A stretch of 64,000 nucleotides of DNA from Bacteroidota bacterium (GCA_947461125.1 CANHHX010000002.1:25331-89330), one strand, 5' to 3'; positions 44,210-54,299 are shown, numbered from the stretch's first letter. The notes: a model not told the origin generated them from the sequence alone. Numbers and translations are program-made.

Positions 44210-44860
44210 TTAAAATTTAATAACAATAAGTGCTGTTGCTAAGCTTGCAAAACTTACATAAGCGGCGGCACGGTGGTAAGGTTTTAAAGACACATTGTTT
44301 TCTATTTGTGTACCTAAAATATTGGTTGCAATCATACCCGAAAGGTGCAGCACGGCAAGCCATTTATGCAAACGAATTGAAGTGATTTTTTTATCACGGC
44401 TAAACGCAGCGGGTGGGGCAAAAAGTCCGTTTAATGCTGTAAATCCATAGGTTAAGTTTACCGCCATACCCATGTTTTCGTGAAGCTCTCTCACTTTAAA
44501 ATCCCCTTTGTACAGCTTACTTCCAATAACACCCTGTGCAATCATGCCACCAATTGTAACAAAGCCACCAATCTGGTGTAGCTGCAACATGGTTCTTCTA
44601 ATTTTGAGGTCTTTTTGGCGATTTGCAACTAGGTCATTACCGCTGTATCTGTTTTTTAAGAGTCCGCCCGTACCCCACAAAGCACGCTGGGTAAACAGCA
44701 TTTTAGCAGGGGGTTGTATTAAACTTGAATCAACATTATTAGCACTGATTAGTTGTTGTAACAACGAATCGGATTGGGCAGCTACCGGTTGCACGCAAAA
44801 TAAACAACCCACCAAAAAACTTAATAGTTGGGTTTTATAAATTGAGATGCGCTTATACAT
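44210..44860 (-). CDS. Cytochrome b561-like membrane protein
   Basis: The 216-aa protein has a cleavable or anchoring N-terminal segment and about four later membrane helices. Histidines lie in helix-like settings: 'MLQLHQIGGFVTIGG', 'VRELHENMGMAVNL', 'RLHKWLAVLHLSGMI' and 'KPYHRAAAYVSF'. This pattern suits a di-heme b561-type electron carrier. Together with the next gene (YceI) it makes a common pair. Heme binding is inferred from the histidine pattern only. Confidence 0.7.
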   Translation of the reverse strand: MYKRISIYKTQLLSFLVGCLFCVQPVAAQSDSLLQQLISANNVDSSLIQPPAKMLFTQRALWGTGGLLKNRYSGNDLVANRQKDLKIRRTMLQLHQIGGFVTIGGMIAQGVIGSKLYKGDFKVRELHENMGMAVNLTYGFTALNGLFAPPAAFSRDKKITSIRLHKWLAVLHLSGMIATNILGTQIENNVSLKPYHRAAAYVSFASLATALIVIKF

Positions 44861-44901
44861 ACTTTAAAAATTATAATGTGAAAACGGCTTGGTTATTCAA
44901 T

Positions 44902-46455
44902 TTACGCATAATCGTTGAAACCATCATCATCCATACCCATATCACCAAGGTTAATCATACTTCCCATCATATCGTTGAATTCAATTTTACCATCAATCAT
45001 TTTTTTACTAATGATTGAGTAGGATGAAAGACCATGTAAAACAAATTCCATTAACAGCGCCGCTTGCTTTTCGCCAGCTTGCGGAAAATGTTTTTTAACG
45101 ATTCCAAATAAACCATCCACTTTATAGAGTTCGATCATTTTATCCTCGTCTTTCATATCCAAAAACAAATCCAGGTGATTGCCCGAATCAAACCATTTTG
45201 CAATGGCAGCATACGGGTTTTCGGGCTGCTTTTGTTCTGGCGCGTTAGCTGATTTTTTTGGTGCCTTGCGTTTTTTTACATCATCAGGGTTTGGAAAATA
45301 AGTAACAAATAAAGTACGTATTGACTTGTTTAATAAGTTAAGTGCCACTTCGTAAGGACCCTCTTGCTCTCCCTCATATACAAGTTCAATTTTTCCGGTG
45401 ATAGCCGGAATAATGCCTGATAAATCACTAATCCAAACCTGTGTATTTGATTGACCGTGAATAATAGCCCTTCGCTCTGCACTGCTCACTGCTGCTTCAT
45501 ACGCAGCGATGGTTAAACGCGCACTCACCCCACTTTTTTTATCTACAAACTCGTTGGTACGGGCTTCAAAAGACACTTGTTCAATAAGTCTTTTTATAAG
45601 ATCACTCACTTCTACTCTTTCTTTTTGAACTGGCAAAATATTGGCTTCCTGCTCTGTAATCGCAAGTGATGTTTCAATCGTTTTTGGATAGTGCGTTAAT
45701 ATCTGACTTTCTATTCTATCTTTTAATGGGGTAACAATACTTCCTCTGTTGGTATAGTCTTCTGGGTTTGCTGTAAATACAAATAAAATATCAAGGGGCA
45801 TACGAAGTTTAAACCCTCTAATTTGTATATCACCTTCTTGTAAAATATTAAATAGTGAAACCTGAATTCTTGCCTGTAAATCGGGGAGTTCATTGATTAC
45901 AAATATGCAGCGGTTACTTCTTGGAATAATCCCGTAGTGAATTACTTTTTCGTCGGCAAAACTGAGTTTTAAATTAGCGGCTTTAATAGGGTCAATGTCT
46001 CCAATTAAATCGGATACGCTAACATCGGGTGTGGCTAGTTTTTCGCCATAACGGGCGCTCTTGTGCACCCAAATTATAGGGGTTTCGTCGCCATGCTCAG
46101 CTATTAAGTCTACCGCAAAGCGGCTTAGGGGCTGCAAAGGATCGTCATTTACTTCAGATCCGGCAATGGTAGGGATATACTCATCGAGTAAGTCCACCAT
46201 TTGACGCGCCATCCTGGTTTTTGCCTGACCACGGAGTCCTAAAAACAAAATATTATGTCGGCTTAAAAGTGCACGCTCTACATCGGGTATTACCGTGTCT
46301 TCGTACCCTAAAATACCCTCAAAAGCATTTTCTTTATTTTGAATACTAGCAATCAAATTATCGCGCACTTCATCTTTAATAGATTTAGACTTGTAGCCGG
46401 ATTTTTTTAAATCACCAAGTGTTACAATTTTTTTTATGTCGATTTTCTTACTCAT
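44902..46455 (-). CDS. MoxR/ChlI-type AAA+ ATPase
   Basis: The 517-aa ATPase belongs to the MoxR/magnesium-chelatase clade. It has 'ILFLGLRGQAKTRMARQM' as Walker A (with Ala for the usual Gly before Lys), 'RCIFVINELPDLQARIQ' as Walker B (Asn for Asp), and a sensor-like 'FVFTANPEDYTNRGSIV'. A C-terminal extension holds the acidic end 'GSMINLGDMGMDDDGF'. Such ATPases work with a VWA protein to insert metals or remodel complexes. The VWA partner is the gene just upstream, with 2 bp between. The client is unknown. Confidence 0.88.
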   Translation of the reverse strand: MSKKIDIKKIVTLGDLKKSGYKSKSIKDEVRDNLIASIQNKENAFEGILGYEDTVIPDVERALLSRHNILFLGLRGQAKTRMARQMVDLLDEYIPTIAGSEVNDDPLQPLSRFAVDLIAEHGDETPIIWVHKSARYGEKLATPDVSVSDLIGDIDPIKAANLKLSFADEKVIHYGIIPRSNRCIFVINELPDLQARIQVSLFNILQEGDIQIRGFKLRMPLDILFVFTANPEDYTNRGSIVTPLKDRIESQILTHYPKTIETSLAITEQEANILPVQKERVEVSDLIKRLIEQVSFEARTNEFVDKKSGVSARLTIAAYEAAVSSAERRAIIHGQSNTQVWISDLSGIIPAITGKIELVYEGEQEGPYEVALNLLNKSIRTLFVTYFPNPDDVKKRKAPKKSANAPEQKQPENPYAAIAKWFDSGNHLDLFLDMKDEDKMIELYKVDGLFGIVKKHFPQAGEKQAALLMEFVLHGLSSYSIISKKMIDGKIEFNDMMGSMINLGDMGMDDDGFNDYA

Positions 46456-46457
46456 AA

Positions 46458-47555
46458 TTAATACAATGTTTTTCTTTTGCCACTTTCAAAGTCATTAAAA
46501 ATAAAACTACCCAAATTGTCAAGTGATGCAAAATAGGCTTTACCATTATTCATTTCCGTAAACTCTTCTACAAACTTTTGCAAATATGGATCCGATGCAA
46601 TCATAAATGTTGTAATCGGAATTTTTAATTTCTTACACTGTGCCGCCAAATTAATACAACGGTTTACCACTTTACGGTCTAATCCAAAACTGTTTTTATA
46701 ATAACGACCACCTATTTTTAAACAAGTAGGCTTACCGTCGGTAATCATAAATATTTGCTTATTGGATGTTTTGCGCCTGCGCAGTATATCCATCGCTAAC
46801 TCAAGCCCAGCAACGGTATTGGTATGGTAGGGACCTACTTGTAAATAAGGAAGGTCTTTAATTTCAACCTGCCATGCATCATTACCAAACACAACAATAT
46901 CAATGGTGTCTTTCGGATATTTTTTAGTGATGAGTTCACAAAGCGCCATCGCCACTTTTTTTGCTGGCGTGATTCTATCCTCCCCATATAAAATCATAGA
47001 GTGAGAAATATCAATCATGAGTACTGTTGACGTTTGCGTTTTAAAATCTGCCTCACGAATCACCAAATCATCTTCGTGCATCGAAAACGAATCGACTCCT
47101 CTATTAATTTGTGCATTTTTAATGCTCTCTGTAAAATCTATTTGCTCCATCAAATCACCAAACTGAAATGAGCGGGTGTCTGAATTGATATCACCAGTTG
47201 GTCCCGCTTTGGTGGTGCTATGGTTTCCCTGTTTGCCTTTTTTTAGTTTCCCAAAAATTTCTTCGAGACTTTTTTGACGAATGGTTTGTTCGGTTCGTGC
47301 AGTGATTGCAAACCTACCATCCTGTGGATTTTCTTTTAAGTAACCGTTTTGCTTGAGGTCTTCAATAAAATCACCCACGCCGTACTCGTCATCAGTAAAT
47401 TTATGGGTGCGGTCTAGTTGATTGAGCCAGTCTAGGGCCTCTGTGGCATCGCCACTGGTGTAATTTAATAGCTGGGTAAAGATGTCAAGCATCTGCTCAA
47501 ATTTAGATTTTGAGTTTTCGCCAGGTACAAAATTGATAAAACGGTGTCCAATCAT
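46458..47555 (-). CDS. VWA-domain protein, partner of the MoxR-type ATPase
   Basis: The track start at 47684 runs into the neighbouring transporter gene. The natural ATG is at 47555 ('MIGHRFINFVPGENSKSKFEQ'), 28 bp past that gene's stop, giving 365 aa. The C-terminal half is a von Willebrand A domain with an intact MIDAS: 'VLMIDISHSMILYGEDRIT' (DxSxS), a middle 'TNTVAGLELAMDILRR', and 'IFMITDGKPTC'. The N-terminal half is helical and resembles ChlD/CoxE-like proteins. It is probably the substrate-recognition subunit working with the ATPase. Confidence 0.87.
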   Translation of the reverse strand: MIGHRFINFVPGENSKSKFEQMLDIFTQLLNYTSGDATEALDWLNQLDRTHKFTDDEYGVGDFIEDLKQNGYLKENPQDGRFAITARTEQTIRQKSLEEIFGKLKKGKQGNHSTTKAGPTGDINSDTRSFQFGDLMEQIDFTESIKNAQINRGVDSFSMHEDDLVIREADFKTQTSTVLMIDISHSMILYGEDRITPAKKVAMALCELITKKYPKDTIDIVVFGNDAWQVEIKDLPYLQVGPYHTNTVAGLELAMDILRRRKTSNKQIFMITDGKPTCLKIGGRYYKNSFGLDRKVVNRCINLAAQCKKLKIPITTFMIASDPYLQKFVEEFTEMNNGKAYFASLDNLGSFIFNDFESGKRKTLY

Positions 47556-47583
47556 AGGTATGTAAAGTAACAAATAGTAGGGA

Positions 47584-48810
47584 CTAATGTTCGTTTTTAT
47601 GCATACCAAAGGCCTTATACATCCTTGATCGATCAAACATTTTTTCGTTATTAGAAATAAAAATAGCAGCAACGCCGTTGCCAATAAAATTAGTAATGGC
47701 CCTAGCTTCAGACATAAAGCGGTCTACTCCCAAAAGCAATGCGAGACCTTCTATCGGAATTACTTTGGTGGCAGTTAATGTAGATGCTAATATGATAAAC
47801 CCGCTTCCGGTTACGCCAGCAGCACCTTTTGATGTGACCATCAAAATACCAATGATAGTAATAATTTGTTCCATATTTAATTGAATATGGAAAACTTGGG
47901 CTAAAAAAACAATGGCCATTGAGAGGTATATAGAAGTGCCATCCAAATTAAATGAATAACCAGCAGGAACTACAAGCCCTACCACCGATTTATGACAACC
48001 CATATGCTCCAATTTTTCCATGAGCGATGGTAGTGCAGCTTCTGAAGAAGAAGTACCTAACACAATGAGTAATTCATTTTTAATGTAGCCTAAAAATTTC
48101 CAAATACTGATTTTATAATAATTTAGAACACCGCCCAATATTAAAAAAATAAAGAGGGCCATGGTGATGTAAACACAGGCCATTAATTTACCAAGCGGTA
48201 ACAAAGTTGCTACACCATATTTTCCAATGGTAAATGCCATACCACCAAAAGCACCAATGGGAGCAAGTTTCATTACAAAATGAAGGCCTCTAAAAACATA
48301 CTTTGATAGCCAATATACTTTGGTTAAAATGGTTTCTTTATTTTTTAATCTACTAATAACGATACCGGCAAGTATTGCAAAAAGTAACACTTGAATGGTA
48401 AGATTATCCTTAAAAAACTGGACCCATGAGATAGAAACAGAGCCGCTACTATACTTAGAAATATCGCCCTTGGCTACAATGCTTGTATTTACCCCCGAAC
48501 CAGGTTCTAACAAAAAACCAACCCCTATACCAATTAATAAAGCAAGGGTAGTAATGATTTCAAAATATAAGAGCGCCTTGCCGCCTACTTTTCCTACTTT
48601 TTTTAAATCGCCCATGCCACATATACCGGTGACCATGGTAAGTAGTATAATTGGATTGATGAAGAGTTTAATAACATCAATAAAATACTTACCAAGAGGT
48701 TGCATCGCAACACCGGTGGCTGGAAAAAAATGACCAACGCATATACCTGCTGAAATAGCAAACAATACCCAAAAGGTAAGATTGGTTGCGATTTTTTTTA
48801 TCATGTTCAC
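47584..48810 (-). CDS. DAACS dicarboxylate/amino acid:cation symporter
   Basis: The 408-aa protein belongs to the GltP/DctA family. Conserved motifs are 'GTSSSEAALPSLMEKLEHMG' (serine-rich helical hairpin), 'YSFNLDGTSIYLSMAIVFLAQ' and 'TSKGAAGVTGSGFIILAST', ending with 'LLGVDRFMSEARAITNFIGNG'. These form the substrate and Na+/H+ site for C4-dicarboxylates or glutamate. The exact substrate is not determined. The gene lies between the SGNH hydrolase (4 bp upstream) and the VWA gene (28 bp downstream). Confidence 0.93.
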   Translation of the reverse strand: MNMIKKIATNLTFWVLFAISAGICVGHFFPATGVAMQPLGKYFIDVIKLFINPIILLTMVTGICGMGDLKKVGKVGGKALLYFEIITTLALLIGIGVGFLLEPGSGVNTSIVAKGDISKYSSGSVSISWVQFFKDNLTIQVLLFAILAGIVISRLKNKETILTKVYWLSKYVFRGLHFVMKLAPIGAFGGMAFTIGKYGVATLLPLGKLMACVYITMALFIFLILGGVLNYYKISIWKFLGYIKNELLIVLGTSSSEAALPSLMEKLEHMGCHKSVVGLVVPAGYSFNLDGTSIYLSMAIVFLAQVFHIQLNMEQIITIIGILMVTSKGAAGVTGSGFIILASTLTATKVIPIEGLALLLGVDRFMSEARAITNFIGNGVAAIFISNNEKMFDRSRMYKAFGMHKNEH

Positions 48811-48814
48811 GCGC

Positions 48815-49579
48815 TTAAGGATTCTGCTGAATCACACTGTTTACAATACTTACACAAGACTCGATTTCAGCATCCGTCAATTGCATGATTCTAAAAGTCT
48901 CACCGTCTTTGTCAAAATAATTATATACGGTTGCGTACTTTTTTGGTAAGGTGCCCGTAATTTTTTTTATAAAATTTAAAGCAATTAAAAATGTTCCCAC
49001 CGCCGATGGATGCGAACCATCGGGATGAAACAAGTTCATGTTAGGAAAGGTTTTTCTGGCCAAATCAAAGCTTGATCCAACGGACACATTAACCGCATTT
49101 TCTGCTACTGCTAGTTCATTGTATACCGCATTAATACTTGATTGGGTTTGAGGCGTTTTTTCCCTTGCCCATGTATTATAGAGGTATGGCTTTGCGCCAT
49201 TTGCACGAATATAATTGCAAAAAAGACGGCCATAATAAAGCACGCTGTCTTTGTGTTCCAAAGGCCACATGCTATTGTCCTGAATGACAACAATATCAAA
49301 TTTATTGCTCGCTATAATTTTTTTTGTTTGTAACCCTCTTTCACTGTTCCAGTGTTGTCCGAGTGTTGCGGCGCCAATAGTCGATTTTTTACAAATAATT
49401 TTTGTGTCTAAACTATCTGTTATTAAACCAATCATTTGCGCCAAATTATTATAGTAGATATAACTATTACCTACAAGCAATACACGAACCGTGTCTTTTT
49501 TTTCTTGCGCAAAACTTTGGCTCGAAATAAAAATAGAAATCAATAAAATGGCCTTCCTACATGTGTTACCTACCTTCAT
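48815..49579 (-). CDS. Secreted SGNH/GDSL-type hydrolase
   Basis: The 254-aa protein has a signal peptide ('AILLISIFISSQSFAQ') and SGNH motifs. Block I is 'LLVGNSYIYYNNLAQM' with the catalytic serine, a middle block is 'IVVIQDNSMWPLE', and block V is 'HPDGSHPSAVG' with Asp and His. It is likely an esterase such as a carbohydrate deacetylase, based on its position 21 bp after a SusD gene. The serine comes in 'GNS' rather than 'GDS', a common variant in this superfamily. Confidence 0.85.
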   Translation of the reverse strand: MKVGNTCRKAILLISIFISSQSFAQEKKDTVRVLLVGNSYIYYNNLAQMIGLITDSLDTKIICKKSTIGAATLGQHWNSERGLQTKKIIASNKFDIVVIQDNSMWPLEHKDSVLYYGRLFCNYIRANGAKPYLYNTWAREKTPQTQSSINAVYNELAVAENAVNVSVGSSFDLARKTFPNMNLFHPDGSHPSAVGTFLIALNFIKKITGTLPKKYATVYNYFDKDGETFRIMQLTDAEIESCVSIVNSVIQQNP

Positions 49580-49600
49580 CCTTCGTTTACATTTACGGTT

Positions 49601-51196
49601 CTAAAAACCTGGATTTTGAACCATGTTTGGATTATTTTGAACCTGTGTTACCGGAATTGGTAAAATCGTTCTATTGTAAAAATTTGACGTTGTAGCGCTA
49701 TACTGAATCAATCTTGAAGCTGCATTTCCACCAGAACTAATTTTTACAAAATTGGTTTGTGTTCTATTTAAATCAAATAGTCGCTGACCTTCAAAAGCCA
49801 ACTCTTTTCTTCTTTCTACGATAATGCTATCTAAATATGCATTAGCAGAAATAGTTCCAGTAGGAAGCGTACCTGTTAATAGCGCATTAAATGGTCTTGT
49901 GGCAGAAGCAGTATCTCTAGATTTTCTGATAAGGTTAATGTCAGTCAAAGAAGTCGTTAGTAAGCTTGGCGTACTATTTGCAACAGCAAGTCTAGCATTT
50001 GCTTCACCTCTAATTAAATACATTTCTGCAAATCTTAACACCTTAATGTTTTCCATGTACGTAGAAATGTTGATGTACTTAGTAGGAAGTGGCACATTCG
50101 TTTCTCCACCCAACGAGTTTCTATCACCAAGTGCTATAAATGCTCTTCTAACATCGGTAGCAGAATAAGCTTCATATAAACCTCTAAACGTAGAAAGCGT
50201 TGTACCCGTACTTCTACTATTCATAGAATTTCTTGTACCAAGCATTTCTCCATATCCTTGTTGACTACATAAATAGGCATAAGAATCCACGCCTGGATTG
50301 TCATTGGTATTATTGGCTATTTCAAATATAGACTCTGCGCTATTTTGCGTTCTAAAATCTTGTAGCATGTTTCCAAATGTATAAAGCGCATAACGTCCAG
50401 ATGCAATAACCTGATTGGCCGCATCAGCAGCGCTTGCCCAATCGGATTTATAAACAGAAACCCTTGCTTTTAATGCTAGTGTTGAAAAACGGTTCATACG
50501 AATTTTAAACAAGGTATTATTGACAACACCGTTGCTAATTACATTTCCTGATTGAGGTAAAAGTGCAATAGCAGCTGTTATGTCTTTATCAATTTGAGCA
50601 TATACCTCTGCAGCAGTATTTCTTGCAGGATACACGACTTCTGTAATATTAGTAATTGGCTTAATTACAAGTGGAACACCTAAATGTGATCCATCGGCGG
50701 TAAAATTTAATGGACGCGCAAAAAACTTCATTAAATCAAAATAAACAAGCGCTCTAACGGCATAAGCTTCACCTACTAGTTGCGCAGCTTCTTCTTGCTC
50801 TAAAGATGTTGCTATTTTTTTAATGTTAGCCTCATTTGCAATTATAGCATTGGTATTGGTCACTATTTGATACATCTGACTCCACATTCTACTAACGTTA
50901 GCGTCAGTTGCAGTATGTGTTACCGTATTCATTCCGGTATACCTGTTACCAGTTCTTACGCTTCTTGTTGCGTTATCTGAAAGTACTTCTGGAATGACCA
51001 TGGCATCTCTACCATAATAACTATAAGATTGCATCAAAGAGTAAAGACCATTAACAGCGGCTCTTGAAGTTGGCATGCTTTTAAATACGTCTTCTGTAAG
51101 TACACTTTGTTGTGGTTTTACATCTAAAAAATCTTTACTACAAGAAGTAACAAGTAGTAAACCGGTAATCAGTGTTATTGAATATATTTTTTTCAT
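49601..51196 (-). CDS. SusD/RagB-family nutrient-binding lipoprotein
   Basis: SusD-type proteins capture glycans at the cell surface for their SusC partner. I start at the ATG at 51196 ('MKKIYSITLITGLLLVTSC'), which begins the lipoprotein signal directly and gives 531 aa. The lipobox is 'LVTSC'. SusD features follow: 'DFLDVKPQQSVLTEDVFKS', TPR-like helices ('AQLVGEAYAVRALVYFDLMKFF') and a late 'EMYLIRGEANARLA'. The substrate is not apparent. SusC lies immediately upstream. Confidence 0.95.
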   Translation of the reverse strand: MKKIYSITLITGLLLVTSCSKDFLDVKPQQSVLTEDVFKSMPTSRAAVNGLYSLMQSYSYYGRDAMVIPEVLSDNATRSVRTGNRYTGMNTVTHTATDANVSRMWSQMYQIVTNTNAIIANEANIKKIATSLEQEEAAQLVGEAYAVRALVYFDLMKFFARPLNFTADGSHLGVPLVIKPITNITEVVYPARNTAAEVYAQIDKDITAAIALLPQSGNVISNGVVNNTLFKIRMNRFSTLALKARVSVYKSDWASAADAANQVIASGRYALYTFGNMLQDFRTQNSAESIFEIANNTNDNPGVDSYAYLCSQQGYGEMLGTRNSMNSRSTGTTLSTFRGLYEAYSATDVRRAFIALGDRNSLGGETNVPLPTKYINISTYMENIKVLRFAEMYLIRGEANARLAVANSTPSLLTTSLTDINLIRKSRDTASATRPFNALLTGTLPTGTISANAYLDSIIVERRKELAFEGQRLFDLNRTQTNFVKISSGGNAASRLIQYSATTSNFYNRTILPIPVTQVQNNPNMVQNPGF

Positions 51197-51214
51197 AAAT
51201 GAAACTTTATGCAA

Positions 51215-54200
51215 TTAAAAATTGATGTCTAGGCCAAATAAAAATGTATTGAAAACCGGTGGGCGTTGCGCCATGGTTCCATCAATACTAACTTCTGGGT
51301 CTGTATTAAACCTCTTGTCCTTTACATAGGTAAATAGGTTTTGTCCGCGGAGGTATACCCTTACATTACTAAACTTAAATTTATTTAGTAATTCGGTTGG
51401 TAAATTATAAGAAAGTGTTACATCTCTAAGTCTAATATAACTTCCGTCATATAAAAACCTGCTACTTTCAAAACTACCAGATGAAGATTGAGTGCCTAAA
51501 AACACAGGCTTTGGAACATCTGTAATTTGACCTGGGGTTGTCCAGCGTCTTTCATATTCATATCTGCTTAGGCCATTACTTTGATCAGAAAATCCAAGGT
51601 TAGCATCTGTTTTTTGTAAATAACCATAATCATCATAAATGGTATTACCCCAAAAAGTATATAATTGGAAGCTAAATCTGAAATTTTTGTAAGAAAACGT
51701 ATTGGTTAAACCACCATAGAATTTAGGTAATGCGCTTCCATACTGTAAACGCGGAAGTGCCGTTGTAAACACATTCGTGGTTGAATCTTTTGCGCCACTT
51801 CTGTACCATAAGGCCTCACCATTTGCAGGATTCACGCCCGCGTAACCGCGTTGGAAATGTGTATAAAAATCGTTACCAACATTTCTTAAATAATTGGCAT
51901 TTCCGGCATATGCTGGATCAATTTCTGTGATAGTATTTTGATTGGTGGTAATGTTAAAATCGGTAACCCACTTGAAACCACCCTTAGACTTTGGCGCAAT
52001 GTTTACAGATGAAAGAGTTAGTTCTATACCTGTATTTTTCATGGCACCACTGTTCACCGTAATACTTGTTACACCATTAACACTTGGGATGGACTGACTA
52101 ATTAATAAATCACTTGTGGTTCTAGTATACCACTCAAAAGATCCAGATAGTCTACCTTTTAACATAGAAAAATCAAGACCAATATTCAATGGAATATTTT
52201 TTTCCCAAGTTAAATTGTCGTTGGCTAATTGATTTTGAGCAAGACCAGATTGTAAATTGTAATCGCTTCCCGCACCATACAAACCAAACGATTCAAAATT
52301 ATCAATACCCTGATTACCGGTGTAACCATAGCTTCCTCTTAATTTTAATTCGCTTAACCAACTAACATTATAAAACTTTTCGTTAGAAATATTCCAACCC
52401 GCACCAACAGACCAAAAAGTTGCTTTTCTAAAATTTTTGGCAAATCTTGAAGAAGCGTCTTCTCTAAGTGATCCAGAAATAAAATATAAATCTTTGAAAG
52501 AATAGTTGGTGTTAAAAAACTTACTAATTAATCTGTTAGCAGTTCCTGAACCAGTTGTTAATGTTGGGCTAGAACCTCCCGCTGCGGTAATTGTACCTGG
52601 TGCAATTCCGTTAACTGCAATTTCTATGTCAACATCTGATCTGCTTTGTGCTTCATATCCTGCAAATGCCTCTAATTTATGATCATCAGCAAGATCTACT
52701 TTATAGCGTAAGATATTTGTTGCTACCCAGTTGGTAATATCTTGCGTATAATTTTGGATGGTGCCACCTACTGCAACAATGGCATTACCTACTCTTGGAT
52801 CATATTGCGTACTACTAAATGCATGGTTAAAGTCCATCGCATAAGAACCTTCAAAAGTTAATCCCTTTGTTATTTTATAGGTCGCTGCTGCGTTTGCAGC
52901 AATATTATAGGTCTTAGCTTTCCTTTTAGTTGTTTCAATAACTGCAACTGGATTATATCCATTATTATATCCAAGCTCATATGTTTTACCATCACTTTTA
53001 TAAATAGGCAACCATGGCGCTAAACGGTACATAGCCCTAACTGGATTTGCAAAAAATGAGCCACCTAAAAAGTTACTTGTTTGTTGGAAGCTTCCACTAA
53101 AGCCGCCTTTAAAAGAAAGCTTTTTTGTTAACTCAGAAGAAATATTGATACGGTAAGTTGCCTTATCGTAGTTGAGTCCTTTTGTAGGCGCTTCAGAATT
53201 ATAATAACTACCTGAAACAAAATATGTAGACTTATCGTTTCCGCCACTCGCATTTAAATTGTATTGTGCATATTGACCTTGTCTTAATACTGCATCAAAC
53301 CAATCGGTGTTGGTTGTTCTACTAATGCCATTTGCTGTTAACAAAGAATCATAAGAACCCGCTCTATTTCCAGCGTTCACCCAACCTTCTCTATAATATT
53401 GTAGGTATTGATCTGTATTGAGCGTTTTTTGTTCATCACGAATGGTGTTGTTATTGATACCGTTTTGATAGGTAAAATGAAATTTAGATTTTCCAGACTT
53501 ACCTTTTTTTGTTGTAATTAATACCACACCGTTTGCAGCTCTAGAACCATATAATGAAGTAGCCGCCGCATCTTTTAAAATTGACATGGTTTCCACGTCG
53601 TTTGGATTGAGACCTGCGATCGTATTACTATTCATTCCAGAAATATCACCACTCACCACAGGGATACCATCAATTACATATAATGGTGCAGAGCCTGCAT
53701 TAATAGAACCAATACCGCGCACCCTGATATTTGGAACACCCCCTGGTTGACCACTTGCATTGGTTGATTGAACACCCGCTACATTACCTTGTATACTTTC
53801 TTGTACCGAAGGATTCGGTGCACTTTCAATAACTGAATTTTTAACCGTTGTAGCAGCACCCGTAAATGAACTACGTTTTTGATTGGTGTAGGCAAGTACC
53901 AAAACATCTGAAAGATTATTTTCGGCATCCTGCATTTTTACAACAGTCATTTTAGGATCAAAAACTGATACGTTTTGCGCAATTAAGTCTACTCGCGAAA
54001 ACTGAAGGATGGTTCCTTTGTTTACCTTAATAGTAAATGAACCGTCTTCTGCCGAAATGGTTCCTGTTTTAGATTTTAAAACTTTTACGGTTACATTGGC
54101 TAGTGGCTGGTTGTCTTTGATTGAAATGACCTTACCAGTTACGGTCACCAAATCATTTCCAGCAGTTGAGCTGGGATTTTGTGCAATGACTTGATTAGAC

Positions 54201-54256
54201 AGCAATTGAAGTGCCAGTCCAATAATTGTCACAATTACATGGATGTTTTTTTTCAT
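51215..54256 (-). CDS. SusC/RagA-family TonB-dependent receptor
   Basis: The 1013-aa protein has a signal peptide and then a carboxypeptidase-like regulatory domain ('TVTGKVISIKDNQPLANVTV', about 37-85). The plug carries the SusC signatures 'LYVIDGIPVVSGDIS' and 'ILKDAAATSLYGSRAANGVVLITTK'. A 22-strand barrel runs to the end ('NTFLFGLDINF'). It imports a glycan captured by the adjacent SusD. Together with the SGNH hydrolase it forms a small polysaccharide-utilisation-like unit. Inverted repeats lie in its upstream region. Confidence 0.96.
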   Translation of the reverse strand: MKKNIHVIVTIIGLALQLLSNQVIAQNPSSTAGNDLVTVTGKVISIKDNQPLANVTVKVLKSKTGTISAEDGSFTIKVNKGTILQFSRVDLIAQNVSVFDPKMTVVKMQDAENNLSDVLVLAYTNQKRSSFTGAATTVKNSVIESAPNPSVQESIQGNVAGVQSTNASGQPGGVPNIRVRGIGSINAGSAPLYVIDGIPVVSGDISGMNSNTIAGLNPNDVETMSILKDAAATSLYGSRAANGVVLITTKKGKSGKSKFHFTYQNGINNNTIRDEQKTLNTDQYLQYYREGWVNAGNRAGSYDSLLTANGISRTTNTDWFDAVLRQGQYAQYNLNASGGNDKSTYFVSGSYYNSEAPTKGLNYDKATYRINISSELTKKLSFKGGFSGSFQQTSNFLGGSFFANPVRAMYRLAPWLPIYKSDGKTYELGYNNGYNPVAVIETTKRKAKTYNIAANAAATYKITKGLTFEGSYAMDFNHAFSSTQYDPRVGNAIVAVGGTIQNYTQDITNWVATNILRYKVDLADDHKLEAFAGYEAQSRSDVDIEIAVNGIAPGTITAAGGSSPTLTTGSGTANRLISKFFNTNYSFKDLYFISGSLREDASSRFAKNFRKATFWSVGAGWNISNEKFYNVSWLSELKLRGSYGYTGNQGIDNFESFGLYGAGSDYNLQSGLAQNQLANDNLTWEKNIPLNIGLDFSMLKGRLSGSFEWYTRTTSDLLISQSIPSVNGVTSITVNSGAMKNTGIELTLSSVNIAPKSKGGFKWVTDFNITTNQNTITEIDPAYAGNANYLRNVGNDFYTHFQRGYAGVNPANGEALWYRSGAKDSTTNVFTTALPRLQYGSALPKFYGGLTNTFSYKNFRFSFQLYTFWGNTIYDDYGYLQKTDANLGFSDQSNGLSRYEYERRWTTPGQITDVPKPVFLGTQSSSGSFESSRFLYDGSYIRLRDVTLSYNLPTELLNKFKFSNVRVYLRGQNLFTYVKDKRFNTDPEVSIDGTMAQRPPVFNTFLFGLDINF

Positions 54257-54280
54257 ATAGCGTAGTTAAATCGTTTAAAA

Positions 54281-54299
54281 TAACCCTTTGGGTTATTTA
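54281..54299. promoter_or_regulatory. Inverted repeat in the susC 5' leader
   Basis: AATAACCC-TTT-GGGTTATT is a perfect 8+8-bp palindrome with a 3-nt centre, 24 bp before the susC ATG. In the RNA it would form a tight hairpin next to the start codon. It may be an operator or a translation-affecting hairpin. Confidence 0.4.

Noticed and set aside
44508-44840. 110-aa plus-strand ORF antisense to the b561-like gene
   Set aside because: It overlaps a coding sequence with clear histidine and helix patterns and has no features of its own.
47556-47684. N-terminal extension of the VWA ORF in the track
   Set aside because: It overlaps the end of the symporter gene in another frame and looks like a chance hydrophobic reading; the ATG at 47555 gives a normal start.
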